Source: JAJFKB01 sp965230515 (lineage in GTDB: Bacteria > Pseudomonadota > Gammaproteobacteria > Pseudomonadales > IMCC2047). Taken from it: a stretch of DNA of 64,000 nucleotides. Under the pieces are notes generated by a model. The model was not told the DNA's origin. It searched no databases and saw nothing but the letters and a program-made list of their open reading frames with translations. Of this stretch, positions 55,458 through 62,421 are shown in pieces. Location: the NCBI GenBank assembly GCA_965230515.1, contig OZ246007.1, positions 1,798,001-1,862,000 of the forward strand, read 5' to 3'. The position numbers and the translations under genes were made by a program. Within the stretch, counting starts at the first letter, position 1; every line of letters starts with the position of its first letter.

Positions 55458-55778
55458 TTACTTTTCAAAGATCTGGGGGCTGAGGTAGTTCATAATATCT
55501 TTAAGCTGTGGATGGTTTCCCGGACTCGGATGAGATAAAACTAACTCCTTCCGCGCAACTGTCCGTTCATCAACACCAATTAGTTTAGCTAGTGTTTTAA
55601 CGGTATATCCTCGATGTGTGCGGTGAAGTTTTAACTTTTGGCCAAAGGTCTTCACAACCTGGTAAGGGCAGTAGGTGAGGAAGTTCATGATATCGGGGTA
55701 GTGTCGTACTTCTGGTTTTGTCTTGTTAAGCTCCCATTTTAAGAGCGTTTCAGCACATACTCCAATGGATTTAGCCAC
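55458..55778 (-). CDS. HTH (Xre-type) protein with two repeated HTH units, 5' end lost
   Basis: The frame has no ATG start. From a stop at 55872-55874 it is open through ATLGDHIRAKRLDEYLTQEE into the GTG at 55778, so the family's normal N-terminus lies upstream of that GTG. Two HTH units are visible: the first includes LTQEEVAKSIGVCAETLLKW, the second TVKTLAKLIGVDERTVARKE, each followed by an MNFL or MNYL helix. This internal duplication suggests a DNA-binding regulator, often carried on mobile DNA. As it stands it is probably not translated in full. Confidence 0.6.
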   Translation of the reverse strand: MAKSIGVCAETLLKWELNKTKPEVRHYPDIMNFLTYCPYQVVKTFGQKLKLHRTHRGYTVKTLAKLIGVDERTVARKELVLSHPSPGNHPQLKDIMNYLSPQIFEK

Positions 55779-55903
55779 TTCTTCTTGTGTTAGGTACTCA
55801 TCTAATCTTTTAGCTCTAATATGGTCTCCAAGGGTAGCAATTTCCTCCGGACACCCATAAGGCTTTGATTTTTATACACTTATGTGCATATGGCAAAAGG
55901 GCG

Positions 55904-56371
55904 ATGAACCCCTGCCCCTGCGGCTATCACGGCGCGCCCAATGGAAACTGCCGCTGCACACCAGACCAGATACACCGCTATCACGGAAAGATATCAGGCC
56001 CGTTACTCGACCGAATCGATATGCAAATTGAAGTTGCCGCCAATACAGAGGATTTACTTTATCGTTCGAAACCAGCGCCTGCAGCTACCAGGGACACTTT
56101 AAAGGAACGCATATCAGACTGCCGCCAGTTACAGCATCAGCGACAAAAGAAAACAAACGCCGACTTGGTTGCAGCTGACACAGACCAGTTCTGCGCATTA
56201 ACTGCAGATTGCCTGGATCTCATGTCCCAGGCTATTCAAAGACTCCGACTTTCCGGCCGCGCTTATCACCGGCTGCTAAAAGTCGCTCGTACCATTGCGG
56301 ACCTTGAACAAAGCGATGCAATTCTACCTGCTCATCTGATGGAGGCAATGAGCTATCGCAAATCAATTTGA
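55904..56371 (+). pseudogene. 3' fragment of comM
   Basis: Starts at the repeat boundary with MNPCPCGYHGAPNGNCRC and runs in frame to the normal stop (AMSYRKSI). It differs from intact comM by one base in 468. It lacks the Lon-like domain, Walker A and Walker B, so it cannot be an active helicase. A TTG-initiated frame from 55865 could add 13 residues. Confidence 0.93.
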
Positions 56372-56913
56372 TCCGCAGCGGAGCAGGCTAGCCCGCGACC
56401 AGGTGATCTGCCTTGCGAGATTTTTTGACCCGGTTCTCTTTTTGAGCCAGCAGACTGTTACAGATATTATCGAAAGAAACAGCCTGATTATAAAAATAAC
56501 CCTGCACCTGGTCACACTGGTAATCCCGCAGCAGAACCACCTGCTCAAAATTCTCCACGCCTTCCGCGATCACTTCCATACCAAGATTATGCGCCAGATT
56601 GATAATGGCCTTAACAATCACGGCGTCACCTTTCTTATTCACCGCATTTTGAACAAAGCTCTTATCCACCTTCAATGAAGTGATCGGCAAGCCTTGAATA
56701 TGCGCGAATGAAGAATAACCGGTACCAAAGTCATCCAGCGAAAAATGGACTCCCAGCTTACTAAGGCTATCCATACAGCGGCGCGTGTCATCTTCATTAG
56801 CCATAACCGCTGTTTCCGTCAGCTCAAACTCCAGATAGCGGGCGTCAACCTGTGTTTTCTTGATGATATGAGCGACCGTCTCTTTGAGCTTTTTATCCTG
56901 AAACTGCCTAAAA
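55904..56913. repeat. Long direct repeat, right copy
   Basis: Right copy of the 1-kb repeat described at 51944-52953. Eight of the roughly 13 mismatches fall in a 37-bp stretch (56529-56565). Confidence 0.97.
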
Positions 56914-58208
56914 GACAGGTTCACGGCAATATGCACCTTCGAGCCCTGCTCCTGCAGTAGCTTTAAAGCCAGACAGGCCTGGTGAATCACCCAATAGCCC
57001 ATGGTCACAATCAATCCGGTTTCTTCCGCCAGGGGAATAAATTCATCGGGCGAGAGCAATCCCCTTGATGGATGTTGCCATCGAATCAAACCCTCCATGC
57101 CAACGATTTCCCCATTGGTGATATCGACGCGAGGTTGAAACAATAACCTGAATTCATTACGCCGTAACGCGCGGCGAAACTCCGCTTCCATGGCCAGCTG
57201 ATTGGATGCCTTAACACTCAGCTCCCGGTTATAAAAACAATAGCTACAACCACGCTCTGTTTTCGCCTGGCTCATTGCCAGGTTAGCCGCCTTTAGCAAA
57301 GATTCCGCATTCATGCCGGCCGACGGATAAAACGATATCCCGATACTGCAGGCCATGTGGATCTGGTCACCCGGAATGGAATAGGGCTTGGCCATTTCAT
57401 CAAGAATCTGATGCACCATTCGCAATACGTCCGATTCCGCAGTGACTCCCTCAAGCACTACCGCAAATTCGTCCCCGCTGTTTCGCGCCAGACTATCACT
57501 TTTTCGGACGCAGGATTGAAGACGATCCGCCACCGCCTTGATGACCATATCACCCGCTTCGCGGCAGTAGGAACTATTAATATTCTTGAAATTATCGAGA
57601 TTCACAATCAGAAGCACCACCTTCTGCCTTGATCGTTCCGCCCTTTGTATTGCGTGTGACAGACGATCAACAAACAACGTCCGGTTCACCAAACCGGTTA
57701 ACACATCATAGTGGTCATGGTAAGAGAGCTGCATATAGGCGCTTCTAAGCTGCAGCGCATATCGTAGCGAACGTTCCAGGGAGAACCGATTGATCTCTCC
57801 CTTTACCAGATAGTCAGTGGTGCCAGCCTTAATTAAAGACGCGCCCAAAGAACTATCCAGTTCAGCACTCACGACAATGATCTGCGAAGAAGGGGACAGC
57901 GATTTAGCTTCACTCAGAAAGTCGGTATCGGTATCTGAGGAAAAAAGGTACTCAGTGATAATAATATCGAAACTATCGTTGGCTATAGCCCTGAGCGCCT
58001 TGCCCACTGTGCGGCACCAAGTCAACTCATAACTCAAGCCTTCAACCTGCTGCAAATGATAGTCTAAAAAAAGCTGCTCCGTATGCTGGTCATTGACCAA
58101 TAGAATACGGACGAGTTCACCACGCAAACTTTGCTCTAATAGACTCATAGAATTATTCTGTTCACCGATACTATTTGCTTTATGAGCAAGCCTGATCAGG
58201 CGCGCCAT
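56388..58208 (-). CDS. Receiver-GGDEF-EAL protein
   Basis: A 606-residue protein. Residues about 32-150 form a receiver-like domain in which the phosphoacceptor Asp is Glu (IITEYLF). The GGDEF site reads NSGDEF, and the EAL domain has EGLIRW where EALxRW is usual but keeps ELTETAVM, DDFGTGYSS and the KVDKSFVQ loop. Diguanylate cyclase activity is uncertain; c-di-GMP phosphodiesterase activity is possible. An ATG at 58145 would shorten it by 21 residues. Its 3' half is duplicated at 52428-52946. Confidence 0.92.
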   Translation of the reverse strand: MARLIRLAHKANSIGEQNNSMSLLEQSLRGELVRILLVNDQHTEQLFLDYHLQQVEGLSYELTWCRTVGKALRAIANDSFDIIITEYLFSSDTDTDFLSEAKSLSPSSQIIVVSAELDSSLGASLIKAGTTDYLVKGEINRFSLERSLRYALQLRSAYMQLSYHDHYDVLTGLVNRTLFVDRLSHAIQRAERSRQKVVLLIVNLDNFKNINSSYCREAGDMVIKAVADRLQSCVRKSDSLARNSGDEFAVVLEGVTAESDVLRMVHQILDEMAKPYSIPGDQIHMACSIGISFYPSAGMNAESLLKAANLAMSQAKTERGCSYCFYNRELSVKASNQLAMEAEFRRALRRNEFRLLFQPRVDITNGEIVGMEGLIRWQHPSRGLLSPDEFIPLAEETGLIVTMGYWVIHQACLALKLLQEQGSKVHIAVNLSFRQFQDKKLKETVAHIIKKTQVDARYLEFELTETAVMANEDDTRRCMDSLSKLGVHFSLDDFGTGYSSFAHIQGLPITSLKVDKSFVQNAVNKKGDAVIVKAIINLAHNLGMEVIAEGVENFEQVVLLRDYQCDQVQGYFYNQAVSFDNICNSLLAQKENRVKKSRKADHLVAG

Positions 58209-58310
58209 TAGCCAACCTGATCGGCCTTCGATAAAACTATTGTTATTCTAATCTGGTAAAACTGTTGCAGATAATTCCGTCCTGCAAACTAACATCCGGT
58301 GTACGAGCTA

Positions 58311-58787
58311 CTATTTGCTATTATCAACCATATATTGAACAGTCGCCTGAATCTCTTCGTCCGAGCAATCCATGCAGGTACCGCGCGCCGGCATTGCATT
58401 AATCCCATTAATTGCGTTACTGACTACTGTTTCCAAGCCATTCGCCAATCGTTCCGCCCAGACATCTTTATCGCCCAGTACCGGTGCTCCGGCAATGCCT
58501 GCGCCATGGCAAGCAAAACAGGATGCGTTATAAATCTGCTCACCAGATCGTCCGGCCGCTTCTGCTGCCTCTTGCACAACACTCGCCTGAACCGCGCCAC
58601 TCGTGTCGGTCGCTGCGGACTCTTCTTCACCACAAACCTCACCCTTGACGCAAACAACACCCACCGGTTTGATGCGATCTATAATTTCCTGATTTGCTTG
58701 CGCTGAAGTAGCTGCAAAAACAGATACCCCAAAAGAGAGAAAGAACAAAAACGCTTTGTTGCTTATAATTTTAATCGATCGATGCAC
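58311..58787 (-). CDS. Cytochrome c5
   Basis: A 158-residue periplasmic c-type cytochrome. A signal peptide (FLFFLSFGVSVFAATSAQA) is followed by an acidic Ala-rich linker, the single haem motif CFACH near residue 92, an axial Met in NAMPARG, and the c5-specific CMDC pair at the end. It should carry electrons in the periplasm. Unlinked to oxidase genes here. Confidence 0.93.
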   Translation of the reverse strand: MHRSIKIISNKAFLFFLSFGVSVFAATSAQANQEIIDRIKPVGVVCVKGEVCGEEESAATDTSGAVQASVVQEAAEAAGRSGEQIYNASCFACHGAGIAGAPVLGDKDVWAERLANGLETVVSNAINGINAMPARGTCMDCSDEEIQATVQYMVDNSK

Positions 58788-59069
58788 CGCAACTACCCCT
58801 TATAGAATTCTATGAACGAACAAAAGACACAGGCTTTTTTACTGCAGCGATTATAACGGTTATTGGCATATTGGAAAACAGGCAAAAAGCAACCCAGATC
58901 AATCTCGGCCCAATTGATGATTAAATTACTCCCTTTTTAAAGCTCTCTGTAGTAGAAGCAACCATTACGCATCAATCTTTTTATAGATGAACGGTACTTT
59001 TTTTTAAATCCTGTCGTAAAGCGCTAGAGCTGCGGTATAGAGGCTGTTAGAATAGCCGCTCTCTACCAC

Positions 59070-59146
59070 GCCTCCGTAGCTCAGCTGGATAGAGTAACCG
59101 GCTTCGAACCGGTTGGTCGGGAGTTCGAATCTCTCCGGGGGCGCCA
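59070..59146 (+). tRNA. tRNA-Arg (anticodon UCG)
   Basis: 77 nt including an encoded CCA. Acceptor GCCTCCG pairs with CGGGGGC (one wobble), D-stem GCTC/GAGT, anticodon stem ACCGG/CCGGT with loop CTTCGAA giving UCG, and T-arm GGGAG/CTCTC around TTCGAAT. Its 3' 47 bp form the left attachment repeat of the mini-island. Confidence 0.96.
59100..59146 (+). repeat. Left attachment repeat (tRNA-Arg 3' end)
   Basis: 47 bp from the anticodon stem to the CCA. Its partner at 61421-61467 matches 46 of 47 bp in direct orientation. A tRNA 3'-end duplication of this size is the classic footprint of tyrosine-recombinase integration. Confidence 0.93.
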
Positions 59147-59231
59147 AATTTCTCTTTTAAAAACAGCTAATTAGAACCAATTCGCTTCATGGCCGCTGTT
59201 CTCAAAACCACGAGTGCCGGAGTTTTGCCAA

Positions 59232-60092
59232 TCATCTGTCGCCAAGAAAAGCCTCTGAAAAGACATCTAACAGCTCCATACATTGAGCCAAATCCCTTTT
59301 ATTTTGTCCTTGCATATCCCTGGCAAATTGCTCTTTGCTGACAGTCTTTCCGAATAACGCTTTACCTAAGAAAGCCTTTGTCGCAGGTAGCGCTATCGTA
59401 CCGGCGTCGCGACCAAGCTTCATCGCGCCGGCTTTGATTTCATCCCATTCCCGGGCTTCCATATACCCTTCATCATAAACTGCATCAAAGATCTCCGGTA
59501 TTTTGGTATAGCTTTGAATCAGATATCCAAAATCAGCGGCATCCTTTTTCTTCAGCTCTTGTTCACGATCAAGCCACGCAACAAGTTTGAGGATACAGAC
59601 ACCAGCAGGAGAGGCAACGGGGATGACAATATCCGGATCGGTGCTAATTTGTACCTGCAATGCATACTCTGCGGTTTCAGCAAAGCCAAGCATATTCATG
59701 ACAAATTCCTGGTTTGGCGGCCAGCTGATATTTGCATCTTTATCTGCTATATCCCCAAAGGGCAGAATATCGATCTCCCAGGGCAACCCCTCACCATCTT
59801 CATACGTTAGTTTATAAATTTTCTTTGGGTCCGGATGGTAACCCACTTCCAGCAGCCGATCTTTCAAGGCGTTAAAGTCTTCCCAACTTGCCACATTGAT
59901 ACCGAAATCCACATCTCGGGTACCACGCTCAATTGTTGAGCCGTAACCATGCACCAATACTAAATCCCGTGCCATAGCTCCCACGACAAGATACTCAATA
60001 CCTAGCTTTCCTGTAAGGGTATCAATCTCTTCGTATAGATCGACCAACCCCTTCGGAAGTTTGCCTGCAATGTTAACGGATCTGTTTTTCAC
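59232..60092 (-). CDS. AbiEii-like nucleotidyltransferase (toxin)
   Basis: A 286-residue protein with a Pol-beta nucleotidyltransferase fold. LVVGAMARDLV precedes the metal motif TRDVDFGI, as in AbiEii toxins, which add nucleotides to tRNA acceptors. A KEQFARDMQ helix occurs near the end. It overlaps the upstream antitoxin-like gene by 20 bp and is translated after it, the standard AbiEi-AbiEii order. Assignment of toxicity is by family. Confidence 0.85.
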   Translation of the reverse strand: MKNRSVNIAGKLPKGLVDLYEEIDTLTGKLGIEYLVVGAMARDLVLVHGYGSTIERGTRDVDFGINVASWEDFNALKDRLLEVGYHPDPKKIYKLTYEDGEGLPWEIDILPFGDIADKDANISWPPNQEFVMNMLGFAETAEYALQVQISTDPDIVIPVASPAGVCILKLVAWLDREQELKKKDAADFGYLIQSYTKIPEIFDAVYDEGYMEAREWDEIKAGAMKLGRDAGTIALPATKAFLGKALFGKTVSKEQFARDMQGQNKRDLAQCMELLDVFSEAFLGDR

Positions 60093-61122
60093 GAAGTCGA
60101 TTTGCCGTATCCAGGTTGCGAGGGTCGCCAGTTTCTATCAGGTCGGCATAGGTAATAATGGGGTGTGCCAACCCTGTTTTTTCAATATCCTCTGTATCCT
60201 TTATCACCTTCCAAAATGGCTCGATCAGGTCAATTTGAATGTCAGGTGGCTCATGTGGCTCCGGCTTTCTTAGTCTAGCGGCTTGAATGAACTTCGCCGC
60301 GTTAGCTTTATTGATGTATACCACTGCGTTCTTAGGATTAAGGTAGTGGGTGTATTTCGCTGCAGCGATCTCTCCACCCCACAGCGCATCAAACTCTTCA
60401 GGATTGATTGCCTTCCACCATTCAGGGTTATCGGTGGTGAATATACCTATCTTGTGTTTTCCCTTAAGCTTGCGAGGATAAGCCTCTACCCACTTATCTA
60501 ACAGCTGTTCAAAATTCACAAGCTTACGCTGATTTTTCTCTACTCCTTCGAGCAGGAAACCTTGTGCCACCAGATCACCTATAACACCGCCGACCGTTCC
60601 CAATGCTACCTGAGCTTGATCTGCTATTTCCCGGTAGGGGGCGTTGATGAGCTCTCTATCCCTTAAAAAAGCAAAGACTACTTTCATACCTGTTGGCTGA
60701 AAAGCTTTACCCGTTTTAACTTTTTTCTGCCCGGCAACATCCTGTTCCAGTTTATTCCCCTTGATATAGATGTAAACAGGTGGTTGATTGATGTAGGCAT
60801 TACCCGCCGTATCGAAGTACTGGATATCGGCCTCTTTTAACCGCTCTCCCATGTTGGGGTTTATATAGTCCGCTACAAACAGACCTGGTTCTGCTAGCTG
60901 GTTGATCTGATTAATAACCGCGCCGAGATTGGCGTGAGTTGCCCACTTTTTAATTTCAACAAGCAACTGCTTACCTGTCTCCTGCATCGCTATAACTGCA
61001 TCTACCTGCTTTCCCTCTTTCTCAACCTCACGTCCGACAACCTCTAGCTGCAAGCCCGCCTCTCGTTGGACGGCACCGATGGCTGCATCCAGTATGTCGT
61101 ATTCTGTCGCTATTCTATTCAT
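60073..61122 (-). CDS. AbiEi-like antitoxin/regulator
   Basis: A 349-residue protein. The C-terminal and central parts contain a winged-helix segment (YREIADQAQVALGTVGGVIG) and PWxK-like portions of the AbiEi family; the N-terminal part (VEIKKWATH) resembles a PD-(D/E)xK-type fold. It should repress its own promoter and neutralise the nucleotidyltransferase by an indirect, type IV mode. Direct repeats of GTTCAT at 61160-61165 and 61177-61182 upstream may be operator sites. Confidence 0.82.
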   Translation of the reverse strand: MNRIATEYDILDAAIGAVQREAGLQLEVVGREVEKEGKQVDAVIAMQETGKQLLVEIKKWATHANLGAVINQINQLAEPGLFVADYINPNMGERLKEADIQYFDTAGNAYINQPPVYIYIKGNKLEQDVAGQKKVKTGKAFQPTGMKVVFAFLRDRELINAPYREIADQAQVALGTVGGVIGDLVAQGFLLEGVEKNQRKLVNFEQLLDKWVEAYPRKLKGKHKIGIFTTDNPEWWKAINPEEFDALWGGEIAAAKYTHYLNPKNAVVYINKANAAKFIQAARLRKPEPHEPPDIQIDLIEPFWKVIKDTEDIEKTGLAHPIITYADLIETGDPRNLDTANRLREKQIR

Positions 61123-61420
61123 GACTTTGCTATTTATTCATTGCACTAACCACACTCATGTTCATAAAAATAGCACGTTCATTATTAATGTACAATAAAA
61201 TTTACTGAACAACAAAGTCATCAATAGAAAGAAATATTTCAAGTAGGATACAGGGGCAGCGCTTCTCATCCACCTGCGTCAGGCGAAAACCCAATTCACG
61301 AAATAGAGTGCCGGACTTTTGCCGGACTGAGTTATGCTCTGTAGTGCTTTTCGGTGATAACTGCAACGAGCGTCACCGCTATAAAGTTAATATAATCAAT
61401 AGGTTATAAATTTAGCGCGG
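61123..61420. other. Upstream region of the AbiE module
   Basis: About 300 bp without a gene. It contains the GTTCAT direct repeats and, at 61306-61323, an 18-bp sequence that matches 59212-59229 at 17 positions. The 7-mer GCCGGAC is repeated in tandem beside it. No remnant of an integrase frame was found. Confidence 0.5.
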
Positions 61421-61467
61421 GGCTTCGAACCGGTTGGTCGGGAGTTCAAATCTCTCCGGGGGCGCCA
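61421..61467 (+). repeat. Right attachment repeat
   Basis: 46 of 47 bp identical to the 3' end of the tRNA-Arg gene; the single change is in the T-loop (TTCGAAT to TTCAAAT). It is not a tRNA gene on its own. Confidence 0.93.
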
Positions 61468-61560
61468 TATAACACAGGGTGTTACAGAAAACCATAGATC
61501 TCTGTTTCGCCCAATAGTCGACTCACTGACAGTTATGGATAGCCCACTTTAACTTGTAGT

Positions 61561-61872
61561 TCACTCCGGCACATAGATAAATGAACCATCTTTAAGGCGA
61601 TATGCCACTCCCGCTCGCTCACCTTCCCCTTCGCCTATTTCGTTTGAGTTCGTGTAGCGCTTGATCTCTTTGCCCTTTTTAACAACAACTTCCATGTTAT
61701 CCTGATTGGGGTTTGTTACGACGACCACTTCTTTAGCGCTGAATGGATTCATTGGATTTTGAACAATAATCATGAGTAGCGCAGCCGTAAATACCACAAA
61801 GATATCAACCAGGTTGACAACAGATAACAAAGGATCAAGATCGTTATCTTCTGCGAGTATTTTTAATCCCAT
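61561..61872 (-). CDS. DUF2149 protein, ExbD/HmuV-like
   Basis: A 103-residue protein with one N-terminal membrane helix. The segment DPLLSVVNLVDIFVVFTAAL resembles the ExbD/TolR helix with its proton-carrying Asp, and the C-terminal half is polar and probably periplasmic. Known from Porphyromonas gingivalis as HmuV, at the end of hmuYRSTUV. It lies 6 bp after the ExbB-like gene and is the last gene of the operon. Confidence 0.8.
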   Translation of the reverse strand: MGLKILAEDNDLDPLLSVVNLVDIFVVFTAALLMIIVQNPMNPFSAKEVVVVTNPNQDNMEVVVKKGKEIKRYTNSNEIGEGEGERAGVAYRLKDGSFIYVPE

Positions 61873-61878
61873 GGTGAT

Positions 61879-62412
61879 TTATCCACGATCCATTGCCAGG
61901 TGCTTCTCAATAACAACTATTTCTTCTGCAAACCAGCGCCTTTTGGTACTGGCAATACAAAAGGTTAGCGCCGCTGCAGCCAGAGCAAGAATGACCGCTG
62001 TGAAGGCGGTGCGAAGATGCTCGGACATCGCCACAATGTTGTTTTCTGTCATTGCCATCAATGCAGGTCCCATAGGCACCAGTGTAGCGATTAAACCAAG
62101 CAAGGGAGCAACACGAGTAATCAGTTTCACCATTTCCACCTTGTTCAATGCAAAAACTTCAACATCATTCAGATTCATCGATTCCTGGTTAGAATAGTGT
62201 GAAATAATGGGGTAACCCAATATATTGCCTTTTTCCTCAACTGTATGGATCGCGGCGCAAATCCGGGAAAACTTTTTCCTCCCTCTTCGACGAAACATAC
62301 TGTGGGCAAAGAATCTCCCCGCTTCAAAAAGTGAATAAATAAAAGCCGTATAAATCAGCCACAACACCGGTGAAAGCAGCATCTGACTTACCTGATAAAA
62401 CAGTTCATTCAT
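61879..62412 (-). CDS. MotA/TolQ/ExbB-family channel protein, HmuU-like
   Basis: A 177-residue membrane protein with three helices. The motif ITRVAPLLGLIATLVPMGPALMAM is the conserved TolQ/ExbB pore helix, and TAVILALAAAALTF the following one. It should form a proton channel with the DUF2149 protein. Placed directly after the CobN-like gene with a 9-bp gap. Confidence 0.87.
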   Translation of the reverse strand: MNELFYQVSQMLLSPVLWLIYTAFIYSLFEAGRFFAHSMFRRRGRKKFSRICAAIHTVEEKGNILGYPIISHYSNQESMNLNDVEVFALNKVEMVKLITRVAPLLGLIATLVPMGPALMAMTENNIVAMSEHLRTAFTAVILALAAAALTFCIASTKRRWFAEEIVVIEKHLAMDRG

Positions 62413-62421
62413 GAATTAACC

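Larger units (their letters stand above)
52954..55903. mobile_element. 2.95-kb inserted segment between the repeats
   Basis: Unique DNA flanked by the two 1-kb direct repeats, visibly richer in A+T than the surrounding core. It carries a small secreted protein, a BNR/DUF5648 secreted protein and a broken HTH gene, but no recombinase, transposase or replication gene. The layout is that of single-crossover integration of a circle that carried the homologous 1 kb. Confidence 0.75.
59100..61467. mobile_element. tRNA-bounded mini-island with AbiE-like module
   Basis: About 2.3 kb enclosed by the 47-bp repeats. It contains only the two AbiE-like genes, no integrase or excisionase. It may be a deletion remnant of a larger island or a satellite moved by a recombinase encoded elsewhere. 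Confidence 0.85.

Noticed and set aside
51944..56913. Composite transposon or IS pair as explanation of the long repeats
   Set aside because: The repeats are parts of host genes, carry no transposase or terminal inverted repeats, and show no target-site duplication that I can see.
61421..61467. Second tRNA-Arg gene
   Set aside because: Only the 3' 47 bp are present; the acceptor 5' strand and D-arm are missing.
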